From positions 19,247,501 to 19,311,500 of the forward strand of contig JASDFA010000004.1 in NCBI GenBank assembly GCA_035772735.1: a stretch of 64,000 bases of DNA, given 5' to 3'. The stretch comes from Datura wrightii. Its lineage: Eukaryota > Streptophyta > Magnoliopsida > Solanales > Solanaceae. Shown here in pieces: positions 10,430 through 22,543 of the stretch (positions within the stretch are counted from its first letter, which is position 1; each line of letters begins with the position of its first letter). The notes below the pieces were generated by a model. It was not told the origin of the DNA. It did not search any database and worked only from the letters and a program-made list of their open reading frames with translations. Position numbers and translations under genes: made by a program.

Positions 10430-11569
10430 GATGGCTACACAACGTCAGCCAGTGGCACCCATAGTTGCAGAGTATTTGGGAGGACCAGGTAGTTTGAGGG
10501 TCTGAGAGTTTCTCGCACTGAGTCCCCCACAATTCATAGGGACGGACCAAGATGAGGACCCTCAAGACTTTTGGACCAATTGCAGGGGATCTTCAGGGTA
10601 ATGCATGCCACACCTGCGGAGTCGATTGAGTTAGTGGTATTTCAGTTGTGGTACATATTAGTGTTATGGTACGAGAGTTAGGAGAGGTCCCGAGGTAGAG
10701 ATATTCCCCCTCCGACTTGGTCTAGCTTTTTAGAGGCCTTCTTGGACCACTATCTGCTGCGAGAAATCCGATAGGCCCGGGTAGATCAGCTTCTGCATTT
10801 GGAGAAGGGTTCGATGAGTGTTCGGGAGTATGCTATGAGATTTGACTCCTTGGCTCGATATGCACTAGCTTTTGTATATACTATGCCAACCAGGGTGTAA
10901 CGATTCATTATGGGGCTACTTCCAGAATACGTAGAGACTTGTGTTATAGCTACTCTGTGAGAGGGCATGGATATTGCCCGTGTTCAAGCATTTTCTCAGA
11001 ATATTGAGGGAATCAGGTAGCGGTAGTGGGAGATAGAAAGGGAAAATCAGGAGCAGCGCCGTCGAGCTAGACCTAGTGATGCTCATGCAGAGTTTTAGGG
11101 CGGACCCAAGCCGTGACTATCAGGCAGGCCACCTAGACCCCCACCTCCACAATAGTAGCAGAGAGGTATACTAGGTCTTCGGGGGCACTCAAGACCCGGC
11201 GAGATCTCACGGCCATCGGGTTTGCAGCAGCAGAGAGGGTCAGAGCAGAGTAGATTCACAGTGCCACTTTACCCTATCTATGGTCGACGTCATCCTAGAG
11301 CGTGTAGGTATGGTTCTTCGGTGTGTTATACCTGTGGACAAGAGGGTCACCTGATGAGAGACTGTCCGACCAGGGGTCAAAGTGATCGAGATCGACAGGA
11401 CAGATCTTTAGTAGGATCACGTGCCCCAGCATCTCCAGTAGGGTGTAGGCCCTCAGCTCCCGCTGACAGAGGCCTAGGCAGGTTAGGGGCATCTAGCCCA
11501 GGCACGGTCCAGATCGCACTTATGCTTTACCAGGGCGATAGGAGTCAAAGTCATCGCCAAATGTGGTGA
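10430..11569 (+). pseudogene. Gag with CCHC zinc knuckle, element A, broken
   Basis: Gag-like sequence runs through several stops from MATQRQPVAPIVAEYLGGPG (about 10432) via SPPQFIGTDQDEDPQDF, the usual Solanaceae Tekay gag opening, to an open C-terminal piece (11222-11569). That piece holds a perfect C-x2-C-x4-H-x4-C knuckle, CYTCGQEGHLMRDC, at 11324-11365, which binds element RNA. The arginine-rich stretch after it (DRDRQDRS) is typical. Frameshifts are frequent between 10500 and 11200. Pol follows directly. Confidence 0.85.
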
Positions 11570-11574
11570 CAAGT

Positions 11575-14500
11575 ATGCTGGACATTTGCTCTCATTCTGT
11601 TTATGTTTTAATAGACCTAGGTTCAACTTTGTCTTATGTGACGCCACTAGAAGCTTGCAAAATTTAGTATCATGCCATAATTGCTTCAGCAACCTTTTTT
11701 AGTGTCCACACCTGTCAGTGATTCTATTATAGCTAGAAAGATCTACCGGGGTTGCACAGTAGATGTTGTTGCTCGCCAGACTTTAGCAAATCTGGTGGAA
11801 TTAGAAATGATCGATTTTGATGCAATTATGGGTATGGATTTGCTAGAACCATGTTATGCCAATGTAGAATGTTGGACCAAGACCGTCCGGTTCCACTTTC
11901 TAGGGGAGTAGTACGAGAGTGGAAAGGTAATGCAGCTACACCAAAAGGTAGGTTTATATCCTATCTTCGGGCAAGGAAGTTGATAGCAAAAGGCTGTATT
12001 TACCATATTGTCAGGGTTCGGGATGTTCAAGCAGAATCCCCGACTCTTCACTCTATTTTTGTAGTAAATGAATTTCTAGATGTATTCCTAGATGAACTTC
12101 CTAGTATTCCCCTAGAACAGGAAATCGATTTCGCTATCGACCTACTACCAGTCACACAACCTATATCCATCCCTCCATATAGAATGGCTCCTACAGGGCT
12201 CAGAGAATTGAAAGAGAAGTGTAGAGATCTGCTGGATAAGGGCTTTATCAAGCTGAGTCCTTCACCGTGGGGTGCGCCAGTTCTGTTTGTGAGAAAGAAG
12301 GATGGCTCCCTTCGCATGTGTATAGATTACAGGCAGTTAAACAAAGTCACTATTAAGAACAAATACCCACTTCCCAAAATAGATGACTTTTCTGATTAGC
12401 TACAAGGGGAGAGATACTTTTCTAAGATTGATTTGCAGTCAGGGTATCACCAGGTGCGGGTTCAAGAAAGGGATATTCCAAATACCGTTTTCAAGAGTAG
12501 GTATCGTCACTTTGAATTCCTAGTCATGTCTTTCAGATTGAAGACTGCTCCAGCAGTGTTCATGGATCTGATGAACACCATCTTCAGGCCATATCTAAAC
12601 TTGTTTGTGATAGTGTTTATTGATGATATTTTGGTGTATTCTCCTTCAGAAGAAGAACATCGAGACCATTTGCGGACAGTACTCCAAATTCTCATGGATC
12701 GCCAGTTGTATGAAAAATTTTCTAAATGTGAGTTTTGGCTGAATTCTGTAGCCTTTTTGGGCCATATCGTGTTAGAGGCTGGTATTCAGGTAGGTTCATG
12801 AAAGATCGAGGCAGTAAAGACATGGCCTAGACCTACAATTCCGACTGAGGTACGCAATTTGTTGGGGTTAGTTGGGTATTACAGGAGATTTGTAGAGGGG
12901 TTTTCTACTTTATCAGCACCTTTGACCAAGTTAACTTAAAAGGCAGCTAAATTTCACTGGACTGAAGCATATGAACAGAGTTTCTAGGAGTTGAAAAACA
13001 GGTTAACTTCAACATCAGTACTAGCATTGCCAGAAGGATCAGAAGGTTATGCAGTGTATTGTGATGCTTTAGGTGTTGGGTTAGGGTGTGTTCTGATGCA
13101 ACATCTAAGGTAATTGCTTATGCTTTGAGGCAGCTGAGAAATTATGAAAAGAACTACCCCACCCACGATCTGGAGCTAGCCATAGTTCATGCCCTAAAAA
13201 TATGGAGGCACTATCTGTATGGAGTCCATGTAGATATTTTCACTGATCATAAGAGTCTCCAGTATATCTTCACTTAGAAAGAGTTGAATCTACGACAGCG
13301 TCTAGGTTAGAATTGTTGAAAGACTATAACGTAGACATTTTGTATCATCCGGGGAAGGCCAATATCGTAGCAGATGCCCTTAGCCGTAGATCAATGGGGA
13401 GTTTGGCACATTTGAGGCCTGAACAGCGGGAATTGGCCCGAGAATTGCACTAGTTAGCCAGCTTAGCCATCCGAATAGTGGACTCAGGAGATAATGGGTA
13501 TATAATTGAAAATACAACAGTATTGTCCCTTGTAGTAAAGGTAAAATAATGAAAGTACGAAGATCCTCATTTAGCATAGCTCAGGGATAAGGTACAGTAG
13601 GGGGATGTATCGGCTTTTGAGGTAAGTGAGGATGGGGTCTTGAGATGTAGGGGTCGCCTTTGTGTTCCAGATATGACAAGACTTCGCCAGTAGATCATGA
13701 TAGAGGTACATTATTTATTCTCTTCACCCAGGTTCAACAAAAATGTATTATGAAGTAAAAGAGATTTACTATTGGTCGAGAATGAAAAAGGGGGTAGCAG
13801 AATTTGTAGTACAATGCCCTAACTGCCAGCAAGTAAAGGCTGAACATCAAAAACCGAGCGGACTAACGCAGGAAATAGTAGTGCCTATGTGGAAATGGGA
13901 GGCAATCAATATGGATTTTGTGACAAGTTTACCCCGTACCAGATGTAGATTTGATTCCATTTGGGTGATTGTTGATAGACTGATGAATTTAGCTTATTTT
14001 CTGCCAGTCAAGACTACTTCCTTAACCAAGGACTATGCCGACTTATACATCAGGGAAATTGTTAGAATACATGGTTTTCCAGTATCTATCATTTCTAATA
14101 GAGGAGCACAAATCACAGCTAGATTTTGGCATTCATTTTAGAAATGCTTTGGAACGCGGGTTAATTTGAGAACAGCCTTCCACCCTCAGATAGACGGGCA
14201 GGCAGAAAGAACAATTCAGACATTTGAGGATATATTGCGAGCGTGTGTGTTAGACTTCGGGGGAAGCTGGGATGAACATTTACCCCTTATTGAGTTTGCT
14301 TATAATAATAGTTACCATTTGGCAATTCAGATGGCGTCGTATGAGGCCTTATATGGGCGAAAGTGCAGGTCTTCTATTAGTTGGTTCGAAGTTGGAGAAT
14401 CAGGGTTAATTGGGCTATACATAATCCACCAGTCAGAGGAGAAAGTAATTCTTATCAGAGAGCGCTTGCTGACAACTCAGAGTCGTTAGAAATCTTACTC

Positions 14501-14954
14501 TAATGTGCGGCATAGAAACCTGGAATTCAATGTAGACGATTGGGTATTTCTGAAAGTTTCGCCAATGAAGGGTGTGATGAGGTTTTGTAAGAAGGGAAAG
14601 CTTAGCCCTAGATTTATTGGAACATATTGGATCCTCCGGAGAATAGGCCAGGTGGCATATGAGTTAGATTTGCCTTCAGAGTTAGAATCTGTTCACCCGG
14701 TCTTTCATGTGTCGATGTTACAGAAGTGTATAGGGGATTTATCCCGAGTTATGCCAGTTGAGGATATCCAGGTTACTAAGGAGTTGGCCTACAAAGAAGT
14801 TCCAGTGGCCATATTAGATCGTCAGATTCACAGGTTGACAACAAAAGGCGTCGCGTCTGTTAAGGTACTGTGGAGAAACAAGAATAGGGAAGAGATGACC
14901 TGGGAAGTCGAGGACGACATGAGATCCAGATATCCTCAATTGTTCCAGGGTTAG
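11575..14954 (+). pseudogene. Pol polyprotein of Tekay element A, broken
   Basis: Protease remnant: VLIDLGSTLSYVTP near 11605, a D-L-G in place of the usual D-S/T/P-G. RT (about 12050-12800): WGAPVLFVRKKDGSLRMCID, then a stop, then YHQVRVQE and the catalytic FIDD at 12616-12627. RNase H (about 13030-13380): DALGVGLGCVLMQ, frameshift, YEKNYPTHDLELA, FTDHKSLQYIF. Integrase (about 13690-14490): CPNCQQVK zinc part, first Asp in NMDFV at 13914-13916, then SNRGAQ where SDRG is expected, so the second catalytic Asp is Asn at 14097-14099, and the Glu in QAERTIQ at 14205-14207. The C-terminal chromodomain at about 14770-14950 (ILDRQIHRL, VLWRNKNREEMTWEVEDDM) targets integration to chromatin in this lineage. 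At least eight stops break the frame. Confidence 0.9.
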
Positions 14955-15190
14955 TCCAAACTATGCATATAAGGTAAAGTTGTTGATTCAATTGTTGTTT
15001 TATGATTTATGATACTTATATTGTTCAGTTGACTACAATCCTGGAAAGAGTTATAGTATCGTATGAGATATCTGTATTGGACTTTTCTACGTTTCAGGGT
15101 TTTCAGATAGTCCATATCACAGGGGAGACTCTACCAAAACTTTTCTAGAATAATAGTTAAAAGAGTTAAACTCCTGTAGGTTAATGTTGA

Positions 15191-15221
15191 CATTCGAGGA
15201 TGAATGTTCCTAAAAGGGGGA
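15191..15221 (+). promoter_or_regulatory. Pre-PPT motif and polypurine tract, element A
   Basis: CATTCGAGGATGAATGTTCC at 15191-15210 is followed by TAAAAGGGGGA and then the 3' LTR at 15222. The purine run primes plus-strand DNA synthesis. The 20-base motif recurs exactly before the LARD polypurine tract at 48164-48183. Confidence 0.8.
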
Positions 15222-15513
15222 TGTTACACCCCGTAAGTTCCTAACATTTAGTTGGCATATTCATACATTCGTCAAGAGTTTAAGGGTACGACGCGTGCAA
15301 GAAAGCACCCTGGAAAAGGTCGAACGAGCGCGGAATTGAGGTTTCAAGGGAGAAGGCCGGACAAGCTGCCAAAAGGGGCAACGTGTCACGAACCCTCCCC
15401 CAGCGCGTTGGTTTCCGTGACACGCTCATCATACGGTGCGATGGGGTCCGTGTCACGGACCCCCTGTCCACCGCTCAAATATTATATATAAGTTCATGAA
15501 TTCATTTGGTATC

Positions 15514-15558
<45 letters not shown>

Positions 15559-15903
15559 ATGTATGTCTGTATGTATCTTTGTCCAAAGAGAGAGGGACGC
15601 ACTTTTTAAGTAATTTCCTTCCGAATACGCTTCCAAACACCGTCCAAATTCAAATTAACTTCAGATATTGAGTTATAAGCTTTTAGGGAGCATTACTACG
15701 GAGTTAGTTTCTATAAATTCGCCGACAAATCGTAACCCCGCCGAGTAGAAGTTGTCAGAATTACTCCAAACTGATTTCTATACGATCACAAGCTTCAAGT
15801 AAGCATTTCTCCCTTATGAACTCTCGAGAAGTTACACGTTATCAGTTGTATTTCATTAAGTAGAAGTATGATTAATATTAGTATTAAAAGTTATCATTTT
15901 TGC
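15222..15903 (+). mobile_element. 3' LTR of element A, truncated
   Basis: It matches the first roughly 630 bp of the 5' LTR (7873-8505) and then breaks off within AAGTTATCATTTT, where minus-strand element C sequence begins. It holds a perfect 10-bp-arm palindrome GGGGTCCGTG-T-CACGGACCCC at 15443-15463. It also holds a TA/TATG microsatellite at about 15520-15580 that is much shorter in the 5' LTR near 8170. Confidence 0.85.
15520..15580. repeat. (TA)n/(TATG)n microsatellite in 3' LTR A
   Basis: A run of TA followed by TATG-type repeats. The matching site in the 5' LTR (about 8165-8185) has only a few units, so it expanded after insertion. Confidence 0.85.
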
Positions 15904-16309
15904 CGAATTTAAAGGCCACAACTCATGGCATCATCTTTCACATGCACTGCCCTCAATTTTAAAAAATTTCCATCTATTAACCACAACACATCCCACGAAT
16001 CGTGGTGACTAACCACGAGTCGTGGGGTCCTTCCGTGGTGTACACTACTATCTCCCTTCTCCTTCTCAGTCACCACTTCCCACGACTGACTTAATGAGTC
16101 GTGGGGTCTGACCATGACTCATGGTCATGTCCGTGGACCGTAAATCCCAAATTTCAAACTCACATCCTGAGCCTCACCACGATTCATGTCAGGACTCGTG
16201 GTCTATCGCCACTAGTCACATCACGACCCATTTTGTGACCCGATGCCAGATTTCAAATTTTCTCCGTTTCAACTCCCGGGTCTGATCTTTGGGCTTTTGG
16301 GGTATAATA
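15904..16309 (-). mobile_element. 3' LTR fragment of element C with palindromes
   Basis: It begins on minus with TATTATACCCCAAAAGCCC, a decayed TG start, after the polypurine tract. Perfect odd-centred palindromes CCACGA-A-TCGTGG (15993-16005) and CCACGA-G-TCGTGG (16013-16025) lie within a dense cluster to about 16250. The rest of the LTR is lost at the junction with A. Confidence 0.75.
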
Positions 16310-16310
16310 T

Positions 16311-16340
16311 CTCCCCCTTGGGAATATTCATCCTCAAATG
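16311..16340 (-). promoter_or_regulatory. Pre-PPT motif and polypurine tract, element C
   Basis: The minus strand reads CATTTGAGGATGAATATTCC (16340-16321) and then CAAGGGGGAG before the LTR. It differs from the element A motif at only two bases. Confidence 0.75.
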
Positions 16341-16576
16341 TTGAAAATCATACAGAAAAGTAGAAAAAAATGCAATCATCATACTAAAATACTGATCATT
16401 TAAGTTGAAAACTGACGGAATGACTATCTCCAATTCAAGCTACGTAGCTAAACTGAATGCAGGAATCATACATATATCCATATATATAAAAGAAACCTGG
16501 GCACATGAACTAAACATGAAAACTAATTAGGGTACTAGGGTAAAACTGGTACCTCAAGCTGAAACTGAGCTGGTAT

Positions 16577-19330
16577 AGAATAAATGTGGGTATCTAGCCA
16601 TCATGTCTGCTTTGGCTTCCAACATAGCTCCTTCAACATGCTGGTTCCTCCATAACACTTTGGATGAAGCTACTTACTTGTTCCTTAGCCTTTGAACTTG
16701 ATGATCCAATATTTTCACTGGAACCTCCTCATAACTAAGGTTGTCTTTCACCCTGACACTGTCCACCAGGACAACTAGAGCTGGATTACCCAAACACTTC
16801 TTTAAGAGAGATACATAGAATACAGGATGCACAGAAGCTAATTTTTAGGGAAACTCTAATTCATATGCTACCTTACCAACCCGTTTCACAATCCAGTAGT
16901 GGCCAAAATAACGAGCGCTGAGTTTTCCTTTCTTTCCAAACCGCATCACTCCCTTCATGGGAGACACCTTCAGAAACACCCAATCATCCACTTCAAACTT
17001 GAGTTCTCTCCTTATCACATATGCATAGGACTTTTGGCGACTTTGAGCTATTTTCAACCGGTCCCGTATGAGCTAAACCTTCTCCATGGCCTCATGGACT
17101 GAATCTGGTCCTATCATCGCTGCTTCACCAATTTCAAACCAACTAATAGGCGATCTACATCTCCACCCATAGAGAGCCTCAAACAGAACCGTCTGAATAT
17201 TGGAATGGTAGCTGTTATTATATGCAAACTCTATAAGAGGAAAATGATCATCCCAACTACCTTTGAAGTCAATCATGAATGCTCTCAACATGTCCTCGAG
17301 AGTTTGAATTGTCTGATCTTCTTGACCACCCATTTGCGGGTGAAATGCAGTGCTGAGCTTAACCTGAGAACCCAATCCCTTTTGAAATGACCTCCAAAAC
17401 TGAGAGGTGAATTGGGTACCTCTGTCTGATATGATGGACAAAGGCACTCCATGCAACCAAACTGGCTCTCGGATGTATAGCTTGGCATAATCCTCCACTA
17501 AATACATGGTTTTGTCTAGTAAGAAAAGGCAGCTTCGGTCAACCTGTCTACAACAACCCAAATGGAGTCATACTGCTATCGAGTGCGAGGCAACCCTGTG
17601 ATGAAGTCCATATTGATTTCTTACCACTTCCAAGTAGGAATGCTAATATCTTGGAGCACACCTCTAGGTCTTTGGTGCTTAACCTTCACTTGCTGATAAT
17701 TCAGACACTTAGCCACAAATTCTGCAATGTCTTTCTTCATGCCATTCCACCAATAGACTTCCGGTAGGTCATGGTACATCTTTGGTGGCACCTGGGTGGA
17801 TTGAATAGATGGATCCATGAGCCTCATGCAACATTAGGTTCCTCAGATCATCAACCACCTGGACACATAAGATACCCTGTTACTGAAGCATACCATCGCC
17901 CCCTTTGGAGAAGACCTCCACTCTTTGAATCTGAACGACTTCCTTTAATTTTACCAAAATCAGGTCCTCGTCTTGTCTGGTGTTTGCATCAGTCACCAAA
18001 GACAATTCTGATCCATTCTGAACAATAACACCGCCATCAGTCGAGTCAACCAACCGAGATCCCAACCCTTCAAGTCAATGCACGTCTTTCACCAGCTCCT
18101 TCTTCCCCTCATCCACATGGGACACACTTTCCATGGAGAGTTTACTAAGTGTGTCCATTTGCCTTTGTTAGATGGTAAAGCACACTCATATTGTAGACCT
18201 TAAGTAGCTCTAACGACCTACTTTGCCGAAGATTGAGATCCATTTGAGTGAACACATATTGTAGACTCTTATGATTCGTAAACACATCCACGTGGACTAT
18301 GTACAAATAATATCGCCATATCTTTAAGGCGAATACCACCACGGCCAATTCAAGATTATGGGTCGGGTAATTCTTCTCATGAACTTTCAGTTGTCTGGAG
18401 GCATATGCTATAACTTTCCCATGCTGCATCAATACACACCCAAGTCCGATCCGTGAAGCATCAAAATACACCACGAACCTATTGGTACACTCGGGTAAGG
18501 TCAACCCGGTGCTGAGGTAAGTCGAGCCTTTAACTCCTGAAAGCTCCTCTCACAAGCCTCCGACCATTGGAATTTCACCTTCTTCTGGGTCAATTTGGTC
18601 AGGGGTGTTGCAATAGATGAGAAACCTTCAAAAAATCTCCGATAGTAGCTAGCTAAACCCAAAAAACTCCGAATCTCTAAAGGATTCACTGGTCTAGGCC
18701 AATTCTTCACCGCCTTTATTTTGTGAGAGTCCACATTTATGCCCTCACGTGATACCATATGGCCCAAAAACGACATTGAGTTCAACCAAAACTCGCACTT
18801 TCTTAATTTAGCATATAATTGGCAATCCTTGAGAGTCTATAGCACTACTCTTAAATGAGCGGCATGCTCCTCCTCACTCAGAGAGTATATCAAGATGTCA
18901 TCAATAAACACAATCACGAACATATCCATGTATGGCTTGAACACCGTGTTCATTAAGTCCATAAAAGCTGCAGGAGCATTTGCTAGTCCAAAAGACATAA
19001 CTACAAACTCATAATGACCATACCACGTCCTTAAGGCTGTCTTTGGGATGTCGCCCTCCCAAACTTGAGTTGATGGTACCCGAATCTGAGATCTATCTTC
19101 GAAAAACACTTGCAACCTGAAGCTGGTTAAATAAATCATCAATCCTGGGTAGAGGATACTTGTTCTTGATGGTAACCTTGTTCAATTGCCGACAATCAAT
19201 GCACGTCCGAAGGGAACCATCCTTTTTCCGGACAAATAGAACTGGTGCACCCCATGGAGACTTGATTGATCTGATGAAACCCTTATCCAAGAGATCCTTC
19301 AACTTTTTTAGCTCAGGTGGAGCCATTCTG
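16577..19330 (-). pseudogene. Pol (RT, RNase H, integrase, chromodomain) of element C, broken
   Basis: RT opens at about 19326 with MAPPELKKLKDLLDKGFI and WGAPVLFVRKKDG. The catalytic FIDD box is at 18908-18897 and intact. RNase H follows at 18785-18145 (FVVYFDASRIGLG, EKNYPTHNLELAVV, FTNHKSLQYV). Integrase has a zinc part at about 17800-17690 (CLNYQQVK, where CPNC is expected) and a core at 17561-17073. There the SDRGTQF Asp is kept, but the catalytic Glu is replaced: GGQEDQTIQ stands where DGQAERTIQ is usual, giving Asp at that place. The chromodomain (EEVPVKILDHQVQRL, KVLWRNQHVEG) ends near 16577. Stops and frameshifts lie between nearly all blocks. All parts are on the minus strand in normal order. 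Confidence 0.88.
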
Positions 19331-19668
19331 TAGGGAGGAATAAATATAGGCTATGTGTCGGGAATAAGATCAATACCAAAATCAATTTACCTCTCAGGAG
19401 GAACACCCGGTAAATCATCAGGGAATACTTTTGGATACTCACATAATACCGGGACTGACTAGATAGTCGGGGTCTCATACTCAACATCCTTAACCCTAAA
19501 TAGATGGTACACACAACCTTTAGAAATCATCTTCCTGGACTTAAGATAGGAAATAAAATGACCTATAGGCACGACCGAACTACTCTTCCACTCCAAGACT
19601 GACTCACCCGGAAAGCAGAACTCCACCGCATGGGTTCTACAATTAACAAAAGCATAACACACATACAA

Positions 19669-19947
19669 CTAATCCATGCTGAGAGTAATATCAAAGTCAG
19701 TCATGGCTAACTCTACACGGTCTATGGAGGTGACCTTATGCAATACTATGATCGGGTAACTCCTATACACCTGCCTAGCTACAATTGAATCATCAACGGG
19801 AGTGGAGACTAAGAATGGTTCTGACAGAATTTCGGGACTGATTCCAAAGCTACTAGCAATATAAGGTGTCACAAAGTACAAGGTAGCCCCTAGATCTAAC
19901 AAAGTATAAGAATCAAGGTGAAACACTTGTAACATACCCGTAACCAC
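19669..19947 (-). pseudogene. Aspartic protease part of element C
   Basis: This open stretch holds TLLDLGATLYFVTPYIASSF, the retropepsin region of Solanaceae Tekay elements, then PFLVSTPVDDSIVARQVYRS. It would cut the Gag-Pol polyprotein. The D-L-G replaces the usual D-P-G or D-S-G, as in element A, which suggests either a family trait or parallel decay. It is flanked by gag (right) and RT (left). Confidence 0.8.
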
Positions 19948-20099
19948 ATCCGGTGAAGTCTCCAGCTCCTGGCGCGAGGCAAGGGAATACTATCTATTTT
20001 GGTGTTGTCCACTACCCCCACTAGTGGATGCCCCCTGCAGAGCTGAATATGTTGGAGCTACTGCTGACCTGGTAGTTTGTGCACGATCTCTATCATCAT

Positions 20100-20971
20100 C
20101 CTGTCTAGCAAATGGGCACGCTCGGATCATGTGACCAAATCTACAACACCTTTAACAAATATCTGAGCCGAGCAAGCATTCCTCGGCATGACTCTTGCCG
20201 CACTTCCCACAGGCTGGGAAGGTGCGCTCTACCTGTATGCCCCTCTGATCCCTCGAACTTGAGGCCCTGCTCCTCTGATCACCCTTGGGTTTGAATGGAA
20301 CACTAGCTGATGATGGTGCTAGAGCTAGTGACCTCTGTTGAGTAAATCTATAGCTATCTGTCTGAGCCCTTTTGGCCTCTCTCTCTCCCTCACATGTGAT
20401 GCCTCCATCTACTGGGCGTACAAGTCTATCTGAGGGAAATCCATATCCTGGTGGAGCATAGGAATCCTGCAATCTTTGTCCAAGTAGCTCGCCGCTCCAT
20501 GAACAAACCTGCTCACTCGCACCCTCTAATCTACCACTAACTCTGGGGCGTACTTTGACAAGTGAGTGAACTTAAGGGCATACTCCTATATCGTCATCCT
20601 CCCCTACTTAAGATTCACAAACTCGGCTACCTTCAAATCCCTCATCTCACGAGGGAAGACCGATCCAGGAATGCAACATGGAACTCCTCCCAAGTGACAG
20701 GGCCTGCTCCAGCGGCCCTACTATCTTTCCATTATTGAAACCAAATATGTGCCACCCCTTTCAACTGATATGAGGCCAACTCAGCACACTCAACCACATT
20801 AACCCCCATGATCTGGGTGATATTCACAATCTCATCAATGAACTCATACGGGTCCTCATCTACTTTTGACCCAAGGAAATCTAGCGGGTTCATTCTCAAG
20901 AAATCCCTGACTTGAGCCACCGCCACATTACCATTTTGCGGGATGTTGCACCCCAGTGCACTTGTAAGCAT
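20100..20971 (-). pseudogene. Gag with zinc knuckle, element C, broken
   Basis: The N-terminal part from 20943 carries AVAQVRDFLRMNPLDFLGSK and EFIDEIVNITQIMGV, closely resembling the gag of fragment F. The basic C-terminal part (20472-20152) ends in a knuckle read as C-stop-RCCRFGHMIRACPF near 20160-20110; the stop sits between the first two cysteines. The first 28 bases (20971-20944) belong to the LTR of element B, so the apparent start at 20971 is an artefact of the insertion. Confidence 0.8.
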
Positions 20972-22543
20972 ACGTGATTGTACAAGTAATACAGTGGCCC
21001 TTTTTTAGAGCCGGATGTCGAACCCATAGGGACTGGACCAATTCAGCAAATATTCAAGTTCAAGTGTAAAATTAACCTTCACAAGTGTTGATTATAGAAG
21101 TTTTCGAGAAATTCTAATTAAGACTTGGGATGATCACAAAATACTCAAGAAACAATATAAGAAGCAACTAGAGTCAAGGCCTAATAATCATGCAATGCTA
21201 CCATTCACAATGGTTTGAGTATGAAAACTTCAATTGTTGTCTCACATAATTAAAATCCTATGTTCGGGGTCTTTTGAGCTTCTAAACATGAAAAACTAGT
21301 CTCACACCTACATCGTTGAGCGGGAATGTGACATCCTAACTTGTGAGCAATTTAACTACGTGGATGTGGTTTACAGAATTTGTGCCCTTGATTATGGACT
21401 TTCGTACCTCTAATCATTTAACCGGACTTAGTTTCACAACTACTTCTGCGAGTGGTGATGTGATAATTTTAAGTCGGTGTCTAGCTCATCCCATTTTAAT
21501 AACCAAGCAAGGTAGATTATGTATAATTTCTATCCTAACCGCTAATCCTACGTAAATACAAGAACTTGCTCCCTACATTCTCATGTTCTAGCCTAGGGTT
21601 ATTCTTTTGAGCTTTTACCTAAGCTTAACATGTTTGTTTCCATGGTGATCAAGCTCAAAAACAATAATAATAAATAATGTAATACAAAACAACAACTAAA
21701 ACTCAAACCAAAGAAGAATTCATGAAATTACAATCATATTACGTAGCCTCAACCCTAGAGGAAGGGTTTTAGCCTCTCATTTCGTACAAATACTCAAAAA
21801 CATGTTTGAAGTAACGTACTTACAAGAATGATTAAAAGAGAATGCAAAACAATGAACCCTAGGTGGAGTTCTTCACTTCTCCCTTATCTCCTTTATGGTT
21901 TCCCAAAGATATTTCATGATATATGAATTTTGAAGCTAAGGTTTTAATTTATAGGTGGAAAATTTGCAATTTTCGATCGTGCATGGACTGCCTCCGTGTC
22001 AAGGGAGCTGGTCCCACCAATTTGCCTCCGTGACACGGGGCAAACGCGCAACAACACTGGTTTGGCGCTGGCATGGGTAGGTTGTGCGCGTTGCCTGCCG
22101 TGGCATGGTGCTCATCGCGGGGTTGCTTGGCCGTGGCACGGGCCTATCGCGCGGCTTCAGTGGAATGGCATGTGCCTGGCGCGCGCAGATGCCTTCCGTG
22201 ACACGTTGTTGGACGTGCAGCTTCCTTGCCGTGGCATGCTGCTCAACGCGCTACCCGTGTAGCGTGGCACGCTGTGTTGCTCGGCATGTGCATACCCTAG
22301 TGCGACATCGTGCGACTCTTTTGCAATTTGTTCCAAGCTTCCTCCTTAAGCCTTAACCATCATATTTAGTCTCTCCTAAGCATTTTACACCTACAAAACA
22401 ACGACTAATCATGTTGGTTAGTTTATGCACATAAATATTAAAAATCACATGAGAATATAATTAATTAAATTGACTAATTTGACTAAAGTAAGTTATAAAA
22501 TAGCACTTAGGCACGTAATTATGCCCAAGATCACTACCCAACA
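20944..22543 (-). mobile_element. 3' LTR of element B (1,600 bp)
   Basis: Its ends form the inverted pair TGTTG...CAACA (minus: TGTTGGGTAGTGATC... to ...GGGGTGCAACA). A polypurine tract (AAGGGTTTAAG on minus) abuts the start at 22544. The GC-rich part at 21985-22290 holds CCGTG-A-CACGG (22028-22038) and CCGTG-G-CACGG (22131-22141). The open frames at 21996-22356 come from this GC-rich patch and are not genes. Confidence 0.75.
21985..22290 (-). repeat. GC-rich palindrome cluster in LTR B
   Basis: At least six copies of CCGTGNCACGG or near forms (GCCGTGGCATG, CCGTGACACG) are separated by GCGCG-type spacers. The two perfect copies are at 22028-22038 and 22131-22141. It stands out from the AT-rich flanks. 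Confidence 0.7.

Larger units (their letters stand above)
7873..15903 (+). mobile_element. Tekay/Del chromovirus A, near full length
   Basis: Order on +: 5' LTR 7873-9962, PBS 9966-9982, gag, zinc knuckle, protease, RT, RNase H, integrase, chromodomain, polypurine tract 15211-15221, and a 3' LTR from 15222 cut at about 15903. Both LTRs begin TGTTACACCCC. The pol order (RT-RNase H-integrase-chromodomain) defines Ty3/gypsy chromoviruses, and the chromodomain style is Tekay. Many stops and frameshifts make it inactive. It is inserted in copia D at 7872/7873. Confidence 0.88.
15904..20943 (-). mobile_element. Tekay/Del chromovirus C, truncated
   Basis: Read on minus: gag (20943 to about 20100), protease (19947-19669), RT/RNase H (19330-18140), integrase (17830-17073), chromodomain (about 16860-16577), polypurine tract 16321-16311, and an LTR from 16309 that is cut at 15904. 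At the gag end it meets the LTR of element B at 20943/20944, which looks like an insertion of B into gag. Same lineage as A but a different LTR family (TATTATACCCCAAAAG start, related to the LTR at 974). Confidence 0.85.

Noticed and set aside
21996..22356. Two overlapping frames with Cys/Arg-rich translations
   Set aside because: Produced by the GC-rich palindrome cluster in LTR B.
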